Made by a program: the position numbers and the translations under genes
From: Carassius auratus
Taxonomy: Eukaryota; Chordata; Actinopteri; Cypriniformes; Cyprinidae
DNA: 64,000 bases
Direction of reading: 5' to 3'
Assembly (NCBI RefSeq): GCF_003368295.1
Contig: NC_039254.1
Coordinates: forward strand, 1,040,184-1,104,183
Shown here: positions 1 to 13,330 of the stretch, in pieces
Numbering within the stretch: position 1 is the first letter of the stretch
How the letters are laid out: every line of letters starts with the position of its first letter
Notes under the pieces: model-generated
What the model saw: the letters and a program-made list of their open reading frames with translations, nothing else
Told to the model about the DNA's origin: nothing
The model's database searches: none

Positions 1-644
1 AGATCATAAACTACTATGCAAAAATGAATTGTACTTATTTTTTGCATTTAAAAGTATTTAAATCAACAAATGACCTCAAGAAGCAACACTGCATGAGATA
101 TGTGTATTTAGTCTTACTTAAAATAAAAGAACAAATATGCGATTAAAATACAAAAGTGCAGTGAAAAAAAAATACACTTACGTTATAGATGCAATCTGTG
201 CAAATCTCATGCAGCGCAGTTTACATCGCTTTGAGAATATTTTTGCTGAGAAATCAGATAAAATATGCTTAGGATCAAAGCTGTTATTGTTAACTAAAAC
301 ATTAAAAACTTATTTAAATGTCAAATATTTTTGGTAACTGAAATAAAATTGAAATATTGTAATAATTATGTTTGAACTGCTAAAATTATATATACTTAAA
401 TATCTATTTATCCATCCGTTTATAAATAAAATTACATAAAATTAATAAAAATTTAAACTTAAAATAAATAAAAGCTACTGTATAACAATAAAAACCAATA
501 TAAAAGAATAAATACATATTAACTCTACAACACAATAGATTTTCCCAGTATAATATGCATTAAAACTAGATCATATAAAAGAGTAAATCAAACTATTTTT
601 ATTATTACTTTCTGGTGTTGCATGATTTCCACAGAGCAGCCTGA

Positions 645-647
<3 letters not shown>

Positions 648-706
<59 letters not shown>

Positions 707-707
707 G
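648..707. repeat. TG/GA compound microsatellite
   Basis: TG array (648-684) running into GA (685-707). A CA array follows at 864-898. Confidence 0.92.
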
Positions 708-853
708 TTCCTAATAAGTTCAGCAGACTCCTGAACAGCTCCGCTCTCGTTTTCCAGCCACAAATACAAACATGATGCAAACAGACATCCAGAAACCATT
801 GAGAGAGAGACACAGCTATAGCACACACTCAGCGCTCTGTGAGCGACTAATGG

Positions 854-886
<33 letters not shown>

Positions 887-1240
887 GCACACACACAATC
901 TCCGCTGTTTTCTGAAATGCTTTCATCAACTCACAGGCTGTTTTCTGTGGACTTTCTTAAGAGGCTCTGCATGATGTCCATGAATATTAAATCATATTTC
1001 AGGATTTTAGTCCAAACAAAACGACAGAGCAAATCATTTCCATTCAGACTTTATGTAGTAAAGCCAAGCAACTTCAGCGCGTTTACTTCATTTTCAGCAA
1101 CTTTCAAATTCAATGATGGAATATTTTCTCTAGTTTCCACCAAATAATAATAATAAAAACAATAAAGCAATTCATAATACAACTCATCTGTAATTAGATT
1201 TCTTGAAACAATAAAAATAATATCTTTTAATAATTTAATG

Positions 1241-1648
1241 GTTTTGAAAGAAATCTCTTCTGCTCACCAAGGCTGCATTTATTTGATTAAAAAATACAGA
1301 AAAAATCTGTCAAATAGTGAAATATTATTCTAATGTAAAACATCTGTTTTCTGTGTGAATCTGTGTTAAAGTGTAATTTATTTCTGTGATGCTCCGCTGT
1401 ATTTTCAGCATCATTCCTCCAGTCTTCAGTGTCACATGATCTTCAGAAATCAGAATAATATGATGATTTACTGCTCAAGAAACATTTCTGATTATTATCA
1501 ATGTTGAACACAGTCGTGCTGCTCAATATTTCTGTGGAAACTGATGCATTTTATTTTTCAGGATTCATACATGACTAGAAAGTTCAAAAGAACAGCGTTT
1601 ATTCCGCTCAATTTAATGCATCCTTGCTCAATCCTCAAGTATTAATTA
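1241..1648 (+). repeat. Dispersed repeat copy
   Basis: Begins TTTTGAAAGAAATCTCTTCT and CTCACCAAGGCTGCATTTAT, then CATTCCTCCAGTCTTCAGTG, and ends near TTTAATGCATCCTTGCTC. It belongs to the same family as 46300-46685. Confidence 0.7.
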
Positions 1649-2167
1649 AACAAGTTTTCCTCTCATTACTCTCTGACTTCACACATCGTATTCAATGATA
1701 GAGATCAGCAAACGAGAGCTTGCAGCAATCGATGGCGATTAAAGCGAGCTGTGTGTGTTGATCTGTGTGAAGAACAACGGCTGTGTGTGAGAAGTTCATT
1801 AAGACTGGAATTAGTCCAATCGACTGATTCTGAGAAACACACTCGGCTATTAAAACGCCATTTTCAGCTTCACTCATCTGTCTCACATTTTTACAGGGCC
1901 CTGTGTGCTGAAGTTTTTTTAAAGTTTCAACAATAATAAAAAAATATTTCTAGTAAAAGTTCATCAGATAATTAATAAGAACTTACTTATTCATAGAATA
2001 TAATCAAATGTAATATACATTTATATTTGTATTATTATTATCATATAATACATTCAATTATTAGCATTATTTAACATTATTATGTTATATTTTTTATTAT
2101 TATTAAGAAAAAGATAAGTATAAAATACTGCCTCTTTCTTGAAAAGTGGGCTTCACAGGACTTTTTG

Positions 2168-2426
2168 CTTTTATAAAGCGGTTAATCCATATACGTAGTA
2201 AGGTTTCACAGAATAAAACAGAGCAAATAAAGTGTAATGATATTAATAAAAACAGTATTCTTCCACCAAACAATGTAGCTCCTCACAAACAGTTGTGATT
2301 GTAACAAAGTGGTTGCCGAGCAACACACAAACATAAACAAAGGTGAATGTTACTTTGTAGAGTTATTTACAACAGCTTTGAACTCAGCTCAGCCAATCAG
2401 AATCAAGCACCGGAACTCTCTGTTTT
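2168..2426 (+). repeat. Dispersed repeat, near-identical to 48287-48545
   Basis: From TTTATAAAGCGGTTAATCCA to CAAGCACCGGAACTCTCTG. Two copies of equal length (259 bp), same orientation, 46 kb apart, with few differences. Confidence 0.75.
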
Positions 2427-2953
2427 CTAACCGCTTACAATCCACATCATCAACACGATGGAGAATTCTGCACATTTGCTGAAATCCGCTGTTTTTAGTG
2501 TCACACACAGAAAGAGTCTGACAGCAGATTAAACACGAAAAGCACCTGCAGTGATACACAGAGAGATCCATCATTCACAGACTGAGCCCCTGAGAGAAAC
2601 TACTGCAGAAAATTACAAATCTTTGATACAAAAAGCGTGCACCGTTCTGGTTAAAAAAGAAAACGGGAAGCATCACCAAGAGTCAAAGCTCTAGAGTTTA
2701 GTAAAGGCATGCAAGTCATTCATGAGTGCTCTGATGCGTGGAAGGCCATTTCTGATGCATACTGTACATCCTAAAAAGATTTCTTTTGCCTTTTTTTCTT
2801 GCCAACATTGACTCAAGAGTCAAATGTTACCCATGTATTACATTTTTTTTATTATATGTATACATAATTTATGATTAAAAAGACTTGGTAGTACTCACAA
2901 TGAAATGACTTGGTCTCTCCTAAATTCCCACCGTCTGGATCAGCTCCATCCCT

Positions 2954-3019
2954 CGCTCTCTCTCTCTTTCTGTCTCTCTCTATCTCTCTCTCTTTCTGTC
3001 TCTCTCTCTCTCTCTCTCT
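2954..3019. repeat. CT-rich microsatellite
   Basis: CTCTCT tract interrupted by TTTCTG units. Confidence 0.9.
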
Positions 3020-3640
3020 ACATTCTCTTCCTTCTGCAAATATTTTTCACACTGCCTTCCAAACCATGAGGGCCTTTCTTTAGGCACTGATTTACATTTC
3101 CTCCACTTTTACTGGAAGATATGATTTGGCTTCAGCATCCGATGGTTTAATTAAAATAAAAAGTGCGAAGGAAGTGCTTTCAGATTATCCATCAGACATG
3201 TGTGATACAGACAGGAGCGATATGAACTGAATTTACGAGGCTCGTGGGTGTCAAAGCTGTCTGAAAGTTTACATCGTAATCAGACAAGCCACACAAGAAC
3301 TGAAGCTAATGTCAGTGGTCCAGAGTGGGATGCGGTTGCCATGGAAACAGAGTGATGCAAAACGTCATTTCATGATGGCTTTAAAAAATTCATAAAATAT
3401 TATCTGGAAAATAAGTCACATCGGGCCAAAATTGAATTGTTGAGACAGAATTTTTTTTTTAAGTTGCATTGGCGTATAAGATGCATTTTATTTTTCCATT
3501 CGGAGATAGTCTAAAATTCCAGAAAATTACATTTAAAAAAACTTTGGAACATAAGTTTAACACATATAAGATGATATTTATACAGCTCTATTCTGGAAAA
3601 TATGGTCATTCTGAGCAAAGCATTATATAGAAGCATATGC

Positions 3641-3992
3641 TTAAAGGGACAGTTCTCCCAAAAATGTTAATTCTGTCATCATTTACGTTTTAAACCTGTA
3701 TGAAATCCTTCTTAAGGTATTTTGAAGAATCTCTGTAACCAAACAGCTGACGGTAGCCATTTACTTCCATCGTATTGTTTTAACCCTTCCATGGAAGTCA
3801 AAGTCTGCCAGCAACTGGTCTGGGCTCGGTTTCCCCCAAAATCATCCTAATGAAACCAGTACATCAATGCTTTAGGGAAACACAGCAGCATTGGCCTCCA
3901 ACATTCTTCAAAATATCTTCTTTTATGCTCCACACATGTAGGATGAGCAAATGATGACAGAATTGTCATTTTTAGGTGAACTGTCCCTTTAA
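3641..3992. mobile_element. MITE with TTAA ends
   Basis: Terminal inverted repeats of about 47 bp start AGGGACAGTTC and are flanked by TTAA at 3641-3644 and 3989-3992, as in piggyBac-type insertions. Both arms continue with TTCTGTCATCATTT. There is no ORF. Confidence 0.75.
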
Positions 3993-5126
3993 AAGGGTCT
4001 CAAAGCACTAGATTTCTCTCACTACACCACACTCATTTGTGCGCTAAAGCATCGTGTGATCATTTCAATTACAAATCGCTCTCGGACAACAGCGCTTATC
4101 TAAAGCAAAGAGACAAGAGACAGAAGAGAAGGATCAGTGTTTGCTTTCTAATCTGAGACGGGCTCCAGAGCTGTAATGACTGAACGCAGAGGGAAGAAAC
4201 ACAATCACAGAAACCTCTGTCGGTCGTCAGGCTTTCACAGCCCACTGCAGATCTTAATGCACGAGGAAGCGTCAAACAAACACTAGAGGGCTTTCCCAGA
4301 ATCCTTCTGATGAAATCAAGGAGGCTCTTGACATCTGTGCTGCTTGTGTGAATACAGGATGAAGTCGATTAGCTTCTGATTCTGGACAAATTGTGGAAAT
4401 CTAACGGAGGAAACGTGTTGCCATCTACAGGACACTCGGAGACGACAAGAATACAGTTACAGATCAAACATTATTAAAAATGAGGAGATTTACAACACTA
4501 GTGAAGGAGGAACGTGTTTGAGGAGCACTTCATCATGCTTCTCCTTTACTGCTTCAATGCATAAAAAAATACTAAATAAAATAATAAAATGCAAGTTTTT
4601 TCATGCATATTTAGAATTAAATGTAGTATTTTGTTTTATTGCATTTAAAATAAAATAAAAACAATTCTAAACAAAATAGCAGAAAAAATATACTGTACAA
4701 TATATATTAAGAATCAAATAAAGTATTGTTTTATTTTAAATGAATCAATTAGTATTAAAAAAATATTAGAACAAAATAAAAGAGCGTATACTTAGAATAA
4801 ATCAAAATGCAATTAAAAAGTATTAATTAGTATTAATGAATAAATATTATAAAATAAATTAAATGAATTAATATAAAAAATATTATTTAAAACAAAAAAT
4901 ATTTAAGGTTAAATAAATATTTATTAGAATTTTAGTAATAGAAGAAAAAATCTGTAAAATGATTTAACGTCATGAGCCTGCAGCATCTGCAGTATTTCTT
5001 CCTCCGCAGTCACAGTATCAAGAGTGTAAACACAACTGTATCAGACTGAAGCAGTGCGTTTTAAAGAGCTCTTTCTCTGTTTTGTGTCCCACACAGACTG
5101 CAGTGAGAGTGTATCAGTAGCTCTAC

Positions 5127-5749
5127 CTGTCTGTAGGTGCTGATGATGATCTCTCGCAGGTGATAGTGCAGCGGCGTCATGGTCTCGCTGACCGAGTCCA
5201 ACGCCAGATCAACCTCACGCTTCATCCTCTGACCGTCAGGGAGCAGGCGCACCAGCCTCATCACCACCTACAACAGTGTAACAATAACATACACACACCT
5301 TATTCATAGAACAATACGACTGGTGTGCCACGAGTGCTCATGTTAGTTTGATGTGGATGAAAAGCATTTCGTCTAATCTTCATAAAAATAAATGGAATTA
5401 AACCTGATGCTTGAGCAGAAATGTAGTAATAAAATATTATAATAAAAATATTTATACTATATATATATAAAATACAACTATTTTAATTACATATTCAATA
5501 TTAAATATTAATTTTTTTATGTATAAATATTTAATTTTATAATAAACCAAGTACAATTTTTTTTATTTAAGATGATGCTAGAGTCAGTTAAAAACTTAAA
5601 ATATGAGCAGAAATTTGAAATAATAATAATTATAAAATAATAATAACAATTATTAGTATGAAAATATTTACTGTAAATAAGTAAATAATAATAAAATATA
5701 AATTATATATTTTTAATAATAATAAAAAAATGTATATAATATTTAATTG

Positions 5750-5831
<82 letters not shown>

Positions 5832-8800
5832 CAAATTTAACTTGATGCTTGAGTCATTGAATTAAAACATGAGCATTAAATTAAATAATACTAATAAAAA
5901 GAACAATAAATGATTCTAACAAAAATATTGTACTACGTGTAAATCACTTAAATGTATGATAAAATATTCAAGTAATGATTAAAAAATATTTAAATTACAA
6001 ATTATATTACAAGTAATTGATTAGTAGTAGTAGTGTTAATAACAACAACTGCAACAATATAAATAATAATGTGCTGACGTTAGAATTATTGAAGCACATT
6101 TTAGAGTTTGATCTGCCCTTCATCTGCCATCATGCAGAACCTGTCGAGGGTCACAGAAGACTCAGTTTAGGGAGTTGATCCCTCGGGTCACTGTTGCCCT
6201 GAATCATCCTGAGGTCATCAATGACAGCATGTGAACCTGAGCTTGATTTACCTGCAGCTACAGACACACGGAGCTACAGATCACATCGGGTCGCTCTACA
6301 AACACATGCGGCATTCACTGAATGTGGGTCAGAAACCAGGCACTGTTTTACACTTCATAACTAGGAGTTCAGGCCTGAATTAAACGTATTCTGTTCCTAA
6401 TAAAGAGAGCTTACAGCAGTTCTTCACAAGGTTTTCAGAGACAGTGGAGAGATGCTATAAACCAGGTTTCATGTTACAAAACCCATAACCACAGCTGGCA
6501 ACGCAACTTTACCAGTCAAGATTTAGACTTTTTCATTTTAATTAAGAAGTGTCTTCTGCTCTCCAAGCCTGCATTTATTTGATGCAAAATACGGGGACAG
6601 AAAAATCCTGATCTTTGGATTTTTAACTGTTTAAAATATTAATAATAATAAAGTTTTTAGAGTGATTTCTGAAGATCATGTGACACTGAAGACTGGAGGA
6701 ATGATGCTGGAAATACAGCGGAGCATCACAGAAATAAATTACACTTTAACACAGATTCACACAGAAAACAGCTGTTTTACATTAGAATAATATTTCACAA
6801 TTTTACTGCTTTTGGCACAAATAAATGCTACAACAGAAGAGACAGAAGAAACAAAAAAACCTCGTACTGTTCAAAACCTTGACTTGTAGTGTATACTGTG
6901 TAAATTGCATGTCTTGTCTATAAATGAAACCTTTTTTTTTTGATGTTTCAGTATTTGTCATCCAACAAAACATGAAAAAACCAGAAGCTTAGATTAAAAA
7001 GAAAGGTGATAAAACAGAAGAGCATCACCTCAAACTCGCCCTTGGTGTATTTGGCATCAGGAACGCTCACGATCTCATCCTCACAAGACTCGGGGAAACC
7101 CTGTCAGACAACACACAGACAACTGCTGCAATCTGCCAGAAATAAGTCCAATAATACACACTTCTGTGTCAACATTATAACATGAATAAGACAATTTCTC
7201 ATCAGTAACCCAAATATCCAATCATGCAGACATTTAAGACATTTATCATAATTTCAGGAAAAATACAACGGGGTTCAAAAATCAACTACATAAATTAAAT
7301 TAAATAATGAAATGCTTTGTTACATATATGTTAGAAATGGTGTAACAAAAAAGAAAAATATATATTATCATCATCACACTTTGACTGAAATGTAAAATAT
7401 ACTATATTTAGAAATACTAATTTGGGGGTTTTTTTTGTCCCTTTTTTTGTCCCCCTTTTAAATCAATAATGACAGTGGGTTAAAAAAACTGCATCTCAAT
7501 TTTGCACCTAAACTCTATTATATAAAGAGAATATATATATATATATATATACTCTCTCTCTATATATGCACTGTTGCAAAATGTAAACATTATTATTGTA
7601 CAGCATGATTCTGCCAAATGAGATTAAGACATGACGATCTCTGAAACATTAACACCATGATTTCTCTGTAAATCTGCACTGGACTCCAGGCAGGAGAGAT
7701 ACTCTGGGAGTATAATCTGAGTATTGTGTGATTGAGACGTACGTTGAAGTGCCAGAGCGTGAGCGTGGCGATCACCAGCGCTGTGCTCGTCCGTGCTTTA
7801 CCATCAGAACAGTTAAAGACGAACGCAGAGAGAGAGTCTTCAGCCAGACGAGACTTCATCTCCTCCAGCAGCCTGTCCAAGCCCTGCACACACACACACA
7901 CACACACACAGAGACACACACACTATCACTGTGACCCAATGAAAGCCGTGAAGCAGACTGTCATAAACCACTTTCTCAAACACACAAAAGAACGATAATG
8001 AAGCTGTCAGAGAGAACTCAATCAAACCAGGGTTTCATTCAGAATAAACTATTACAGAGTCTATTACATATAAAGCACAACGCTGTCATATTAACCACAA
8101 TCAGGCCATTCTTCACAACCTGAACACAAAGAGAGAGACTCTGAGCTTTTGGGGCTTGCTTTTAATGAGACACACGAAAACCACAAGCTTTTTTATCTCC
8201 ATCTTATACAGTTGATCTTATTTAATCAGAACTGAATCTTTATTGATTGACTTCAGAACACTTTGCATCTGTGATATTGTACAGAAGATACCTGAAGGTG
8301 CTTTTTTTGTTGATTTTGGAGCTTGACAATCATGGTTTCTTAAAAAAAAAAAAAAAAAAAAACAGGAAAAAAAGAAAGAAAAACGAAACTTAAATAAAAT
8401 AATTATACTAATATCAGAATAATTATAAAATTAATTAAATACAATTTTAATAAATACTAAATTAAAATAAGAAAATGAAATAAACTTTAAATAAATATAA
8501 ATAAAATAATCTTAGTGCTGTATTTTTTTCTGGGTGAAAAAAAATGAAAATAAAAAATAGTTTTGAACTGAACTGAATAGAAAATAACATGAAGGTGAGT
8601 TGATGAGATTTCTGAGTGAATCTGCAGTGACTCTGACGAACGCTAGAGGGAGCAGAAGCTCTTGTCATTAGCCTTCATCATTGCATCTGAATGTTAAAGC
8701 TGTTTCACCTCTTCAGTCGGAGCAGAGCATTCTGGGAAGGGTATCCGTGTGTACCGCAGGCCCTGGTGTGAACTCTTGTGCTGGTTAAAGATCTCCTGCA

Positions 8801-11800
8801 CCGTCACACAGCTCTTGAACATCTTCATCTGCTTCTCCTGCTCCAGAGTCACCTCAAGCCATTTCTGACTCCCCACGAGTTCCTCCTTCAGAGCCGTTTC
8901 CAGCGTCTACGTCACACACACACACACACACACACACAGAGAGAGAGATGCAGAAGCTGGGCAATGTGTAGAGCAACTAATAATATAAAATGAATAAAAA
9001 ATAAAAATGCACGCTAATCAGAATGACTTGTTTTGCCTGTGGTCACATATAAGAGCAAGCGAGACCAGCGTCTGACCTCGATCTGCTGCGTCTGGGACGA
9101 GGGCACACGTATGTGCTGGTCCACACGCGTGGGCTCTCTGGGACAGAAGATCTGGCCGTTAGCCTCCACAACCAGCTCATCCTGTAAATTCACCCACAAT
9201 ACACTGCTGTGCTTCCTCTTCTCATCCGTCAGATACTCCAGAACGGCTCCGGTCGCCTGAAACGTGAGCGATGCTGTGGATGAGCATTAATAAACCCCAT
9301 CAGGAGACAGGGGCTTCTGGGAAGAGTTACCTCAGATGTGGGCTGTGCCATCCCATAGATAGACATCTTGGGCACTCGTCTGAAATTAGCCACTTTCATC
9401 TGTTTAATGGTGCTCAGAACGTCAGGCGCGAAATATTCATCTGCAACCTGGAAACACAACACACCGCTTCAGAAATAATCCATCGTCTTTATTAGTTTAG
9501 TCAAGGTTTACAGAGAAATCTGTCATTTTAGGATCACGTGTAACTGTGAGAAAGGAGCTATTCAAATAAATAAATAGATTTAAAAAAAAAAAAATGTTTT
9601 TTGTTGTTATTATTTGATTTGTATGTAGATTTTTTGCTCATTTCCATACAAATAACAACAACATTAATTATGAATTATTATTATTATTATGCACAATTAT
9701 ATTGGCTTCATTTGTCAAGCATGAACATTCAACCCCGTTACTAAAGTTATATAAAGAAAAATGAAGTTAAAAGGGTTTTAAACAGTATTCAAAACATCTC
9801 AAAGTGTAGGAACAATTGCAAACCTCAAAAAATAAAGATTTTTTTTTTTACAGTTTTTGTTTATGAGATATTTGAGGTGGATATACCTCCAGAAAATAGT
9901 TTGTTAAAAAAAAAAAAAATATTATTATTATTTGTTGTACTAACAAGCAATCATGGCTATTTAGACAACGACAAAAAAGACTTTGTTTGGTATTTCTGAA
10001 TTTAATAATATTAGTCCAAATTAAATGATTCGGAAAAGTAGTAATTAATGTAATAACTGAGCAAACAGCAGCATTTTAAATCTGTGAAAGGAATCATACA
10101 TCTATAGATGGCCATAATCTACTAATCTAGCCAAGGAATATTCTAATGCCCATATTACACATAAACATCATATACTGTACACAACTCGCTTAAATGAAAT
10201 CTGTGACTTCAGAAGATTTGAAATCCAGGCTAGAGTTTTAAATCGTTTAGAGATGTTTTTTGATTTTGATACTTTGTTTCATTCTGAGAAGCCCGTGCTG
10301 TTTGAAACTCTGTATCACTGTGAATGTAACACAGTTCGGAACATTCCATTTCTCTTGAACTAAATCTTCTAATCGAAGGATCATTTAGCTTTAAAATGTT
10401 GTGATGATAACTGGTGTCCCCTAGCACATTACCAGAACTCGAGCTCCTTTCGTGAGCAGGTCAGCTGGGGCTCTGAGCTCTGATTGGTTCATGCAGGAGA
10501 GGAGGCGGTACATCCAGGCGTGAGAGCACAGCCATTGGCTGAAACTGGAGGCGAACGCCAGCGGATACTAGAACAGAGAGGAACAACGTCATTAGCAAAT
10601 GAATAGAGACTCTTTAAAAGAGAGGCTTGAAAACACACTGTACCTGTTCATGCAGGTAAGCATTAAACACGATCAAGTAGAAATACCGCTCTAGACTCTG
10701 TAGAGTTCGATGGAGGAAGTAATCTTTAGTGCTGCTTCCCTGAAAACAGAAAATACACTTCATTTACAATCTGTCCAGCTGTGGGCCGTAAATCTGGATC
10801 TGCACACAAGTGATCCACAACGAAAACTAAGTTGAACACGGCAGATTTCAGTTGGTCCAGAGAAGAAGAATCAGCTCAGTGATGCAAGAAGTCAGTTTTT
10901 AATTCTAGAAACACTGACCTCGTCTGACATGATGGGCAGATGCTCACCTGGATCTGATAGTCTTCAGCGATTCCCTCCAGCTTCTGTTTGTTCTCGTACA
11001 CGGCCTCTCGGATGTGGTGCATCTCCGAGCACAGATCGATGGCTCGGTCCACCTGAAACACAGCAGCACACGCTCCACAGCTCATCCGGGGTCTTTATAT
11101 ATCTTTATAGTCTTTATATATGTGTGTTTATATATACTAACCTCTTCCATGACCTCTTGACCTTTAGGCAGCTTGCTGATGAGGGTCTGGATAACCTGGA
11201 ACTGCATTCTGGGTTTGTCTGTCACATTCTCTTCAGCGCTTTAAACACGTGACAACATAAAAAAACGTGCTATGTGTACAGTTATTCAGGCTAATTTTAG
11301 CTTTTGCTTATTACTTCTCTTTTGTTGGATTTAATTGCCAAGTCAATTTAGCATGCAAAAGGATGTTAATGAATATACAAAAAGTTTTTGTTTTTTAAAA
11401 TACATTTTTACTTTCTATTCAGGAAGGATGCATTAAATTGATCTTAAGTGTCTGTAAAGACATTCATAATGTTACTTCAAATAAATGCTGTTCTTTTGAA
11501 CGTTATGTTCATCTGTGAACCCTGAAAAATTAAATGCATCACAGTTTCCACATGTGTTCGGGGTCTTACGGTGCTGAGGGCTCCTGGGTCGCCCGCGTCA
11601 GGTGCATCATCACCAGAGATCCCAGGATCATTCCCAGATTGGTCCGACCCACTCCCACCTGACAGCTGAACAGCAGAGCGGGAAGAGACCGCGACGCGTC
11701 ACGACTCAAGGACAGAGACGGATTCTCCTGACACAAGCAGAGAGAGACAGACGATAAACACCTCAGGAAACCGTTTGCTTCTAACAATTTAATGATTTAC

Positions 11801-13298
11801 ATCTAACATCAATCAACTAGGGATTCATGAGGGAACTATAAGGGTTCATAAAATCATAAAAATGCTAAATGAAATTCAAAGAAATCAGGGATATACTGTC
11901 TGTCTAAGCATCTAAACCGCCGAGCCGGAAGAGGCTAGTTAATTCTTGGTAATGTATTTTGCTCTAACTATCTATAAAATGTATTTTATTTCAGCCAGTT
12001 GACAAATAAACATTTCTCATTTTCATATTTTAACTGTATGTACTCAAATAAAAAATATATAAGCATAAAACAGCAACTAATAAAAATGACAAACACAAAA
12101 CTAAAAATTTTAGTAAAATTACAAAAAAAAAAAAAAAAAAAAAACTCAAGGATACTAAAATAACAAACCCAAATTAAAATAAAAAAACCTTTCAAATATG
12201 AATAAAATATTAAAATGTGAAATATATTAAATATTTCAAAAATTACACAAATTATTTTATTTAAAATAATATTAAATAATTTAATGTAAAATTTACTTGC
12301 ATGTCATGTGTTTATTAACCACATTCATGAATGTTTCATTGAAATATAATAAAATTTAAAATCTAAAAAAATAAATACTTGGCTGACAAGAAAGCGTTGG
12401 GAATCCTTAATTTACCCAAAATAAAACTTTTTTGGTTTTATTTTAAACAAAACCTTAAATGTGTTCGATTAAGAATAATAATTACACAAACAACAAACAC
12501 TAATCTCCTGTTTATTTTCCTCTATTTTTGCTTTATTATCATCCATACTGTCTATATTTCTGCACATGGAAATGCAGTCTCGGTTTAGAAATGTGCAAAT
12601 GAATTTGAATCTACAGTGAAGTGATGAAATGAGATCCGATGATGGCAGCCCTGGGGAACAAACAGCCTTGGAGCCGGACAGGAAGTGGCCTCTTTCTTCT
12701 ATAAAGCTGCTTCCTGTGTCTGGTAGTGTTGACAGGGCTAAAATAACAGCTCGAGTCCTGCAGTTTGTCGGGATGCTTTATATAGCGAGCGGACAGAGTT
12801 AAGACAATTGATTTCTTGTGGCCCACGCACCTCTCAACATATGAACCAGAACAGTCCGTTTTAAAGCATTCTGGGAAATTGCAGGAGCATTATATCACAC
12901 AGAATATGAAGCATTTATCAGACATGGACTCATTTCTGCAGTCAGCCTGTGGTTTACTGTTTTCTAATCTAAACTCGACAAATCTGTGGCTTCAGCTTCT
13001 GTCCTCTTAAACCAGAAACAGGAAACACAAGACAGGTGAAGGAAGTCCCATTCATCAGTCAACTGAGCTCTGACTAGACAAAACACCACACTGACACACT
13101 TTACCACGGTAAAACTACTGATAGACTCACTGATCTAGCCGTCAATAGATAAATAAAGGCTGTACTATTATTATTATATTTTTTTAAAACATAATCCTAT
13201 ATAATACAAACCTATGATCAGAAAACCTTTACATTTTTGTATTATTATTAATATTAAAAAATACATAATTCCTATTAAATTCGTTTTTAAACCATTTC

Positions 13299-13330
<32 letters not shown>

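Larger units (their letters stand above)
1..5126. other. Non-coding: pald1 last intron or 3' flank
   Basis: No exon was recognised on either strand. The stretch holds a dispersed cyprinid-type repeat (about 1241-1648), a 259 bp repeat shared with 48287-48545, a CT-rich tract (2954-3019), a TTAA-flanked MITE (3641-3992) and an AT-rich block (4560-4960). The 3'-terminal pald1 exon, which should encode roughly 90 residues with a Leu/Tyr-rich helix, was looked for on the minus strand and not seen. Confidence 0.6.
5268..7028. other. pald1 intron with TA array and foldback repeat
   Basis: No exon is seen here. The intron holds AT-rich sequence, a TA array (5754-5826) and a composite dispersed repeat (6530-6870). 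Confidence 0.7.
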
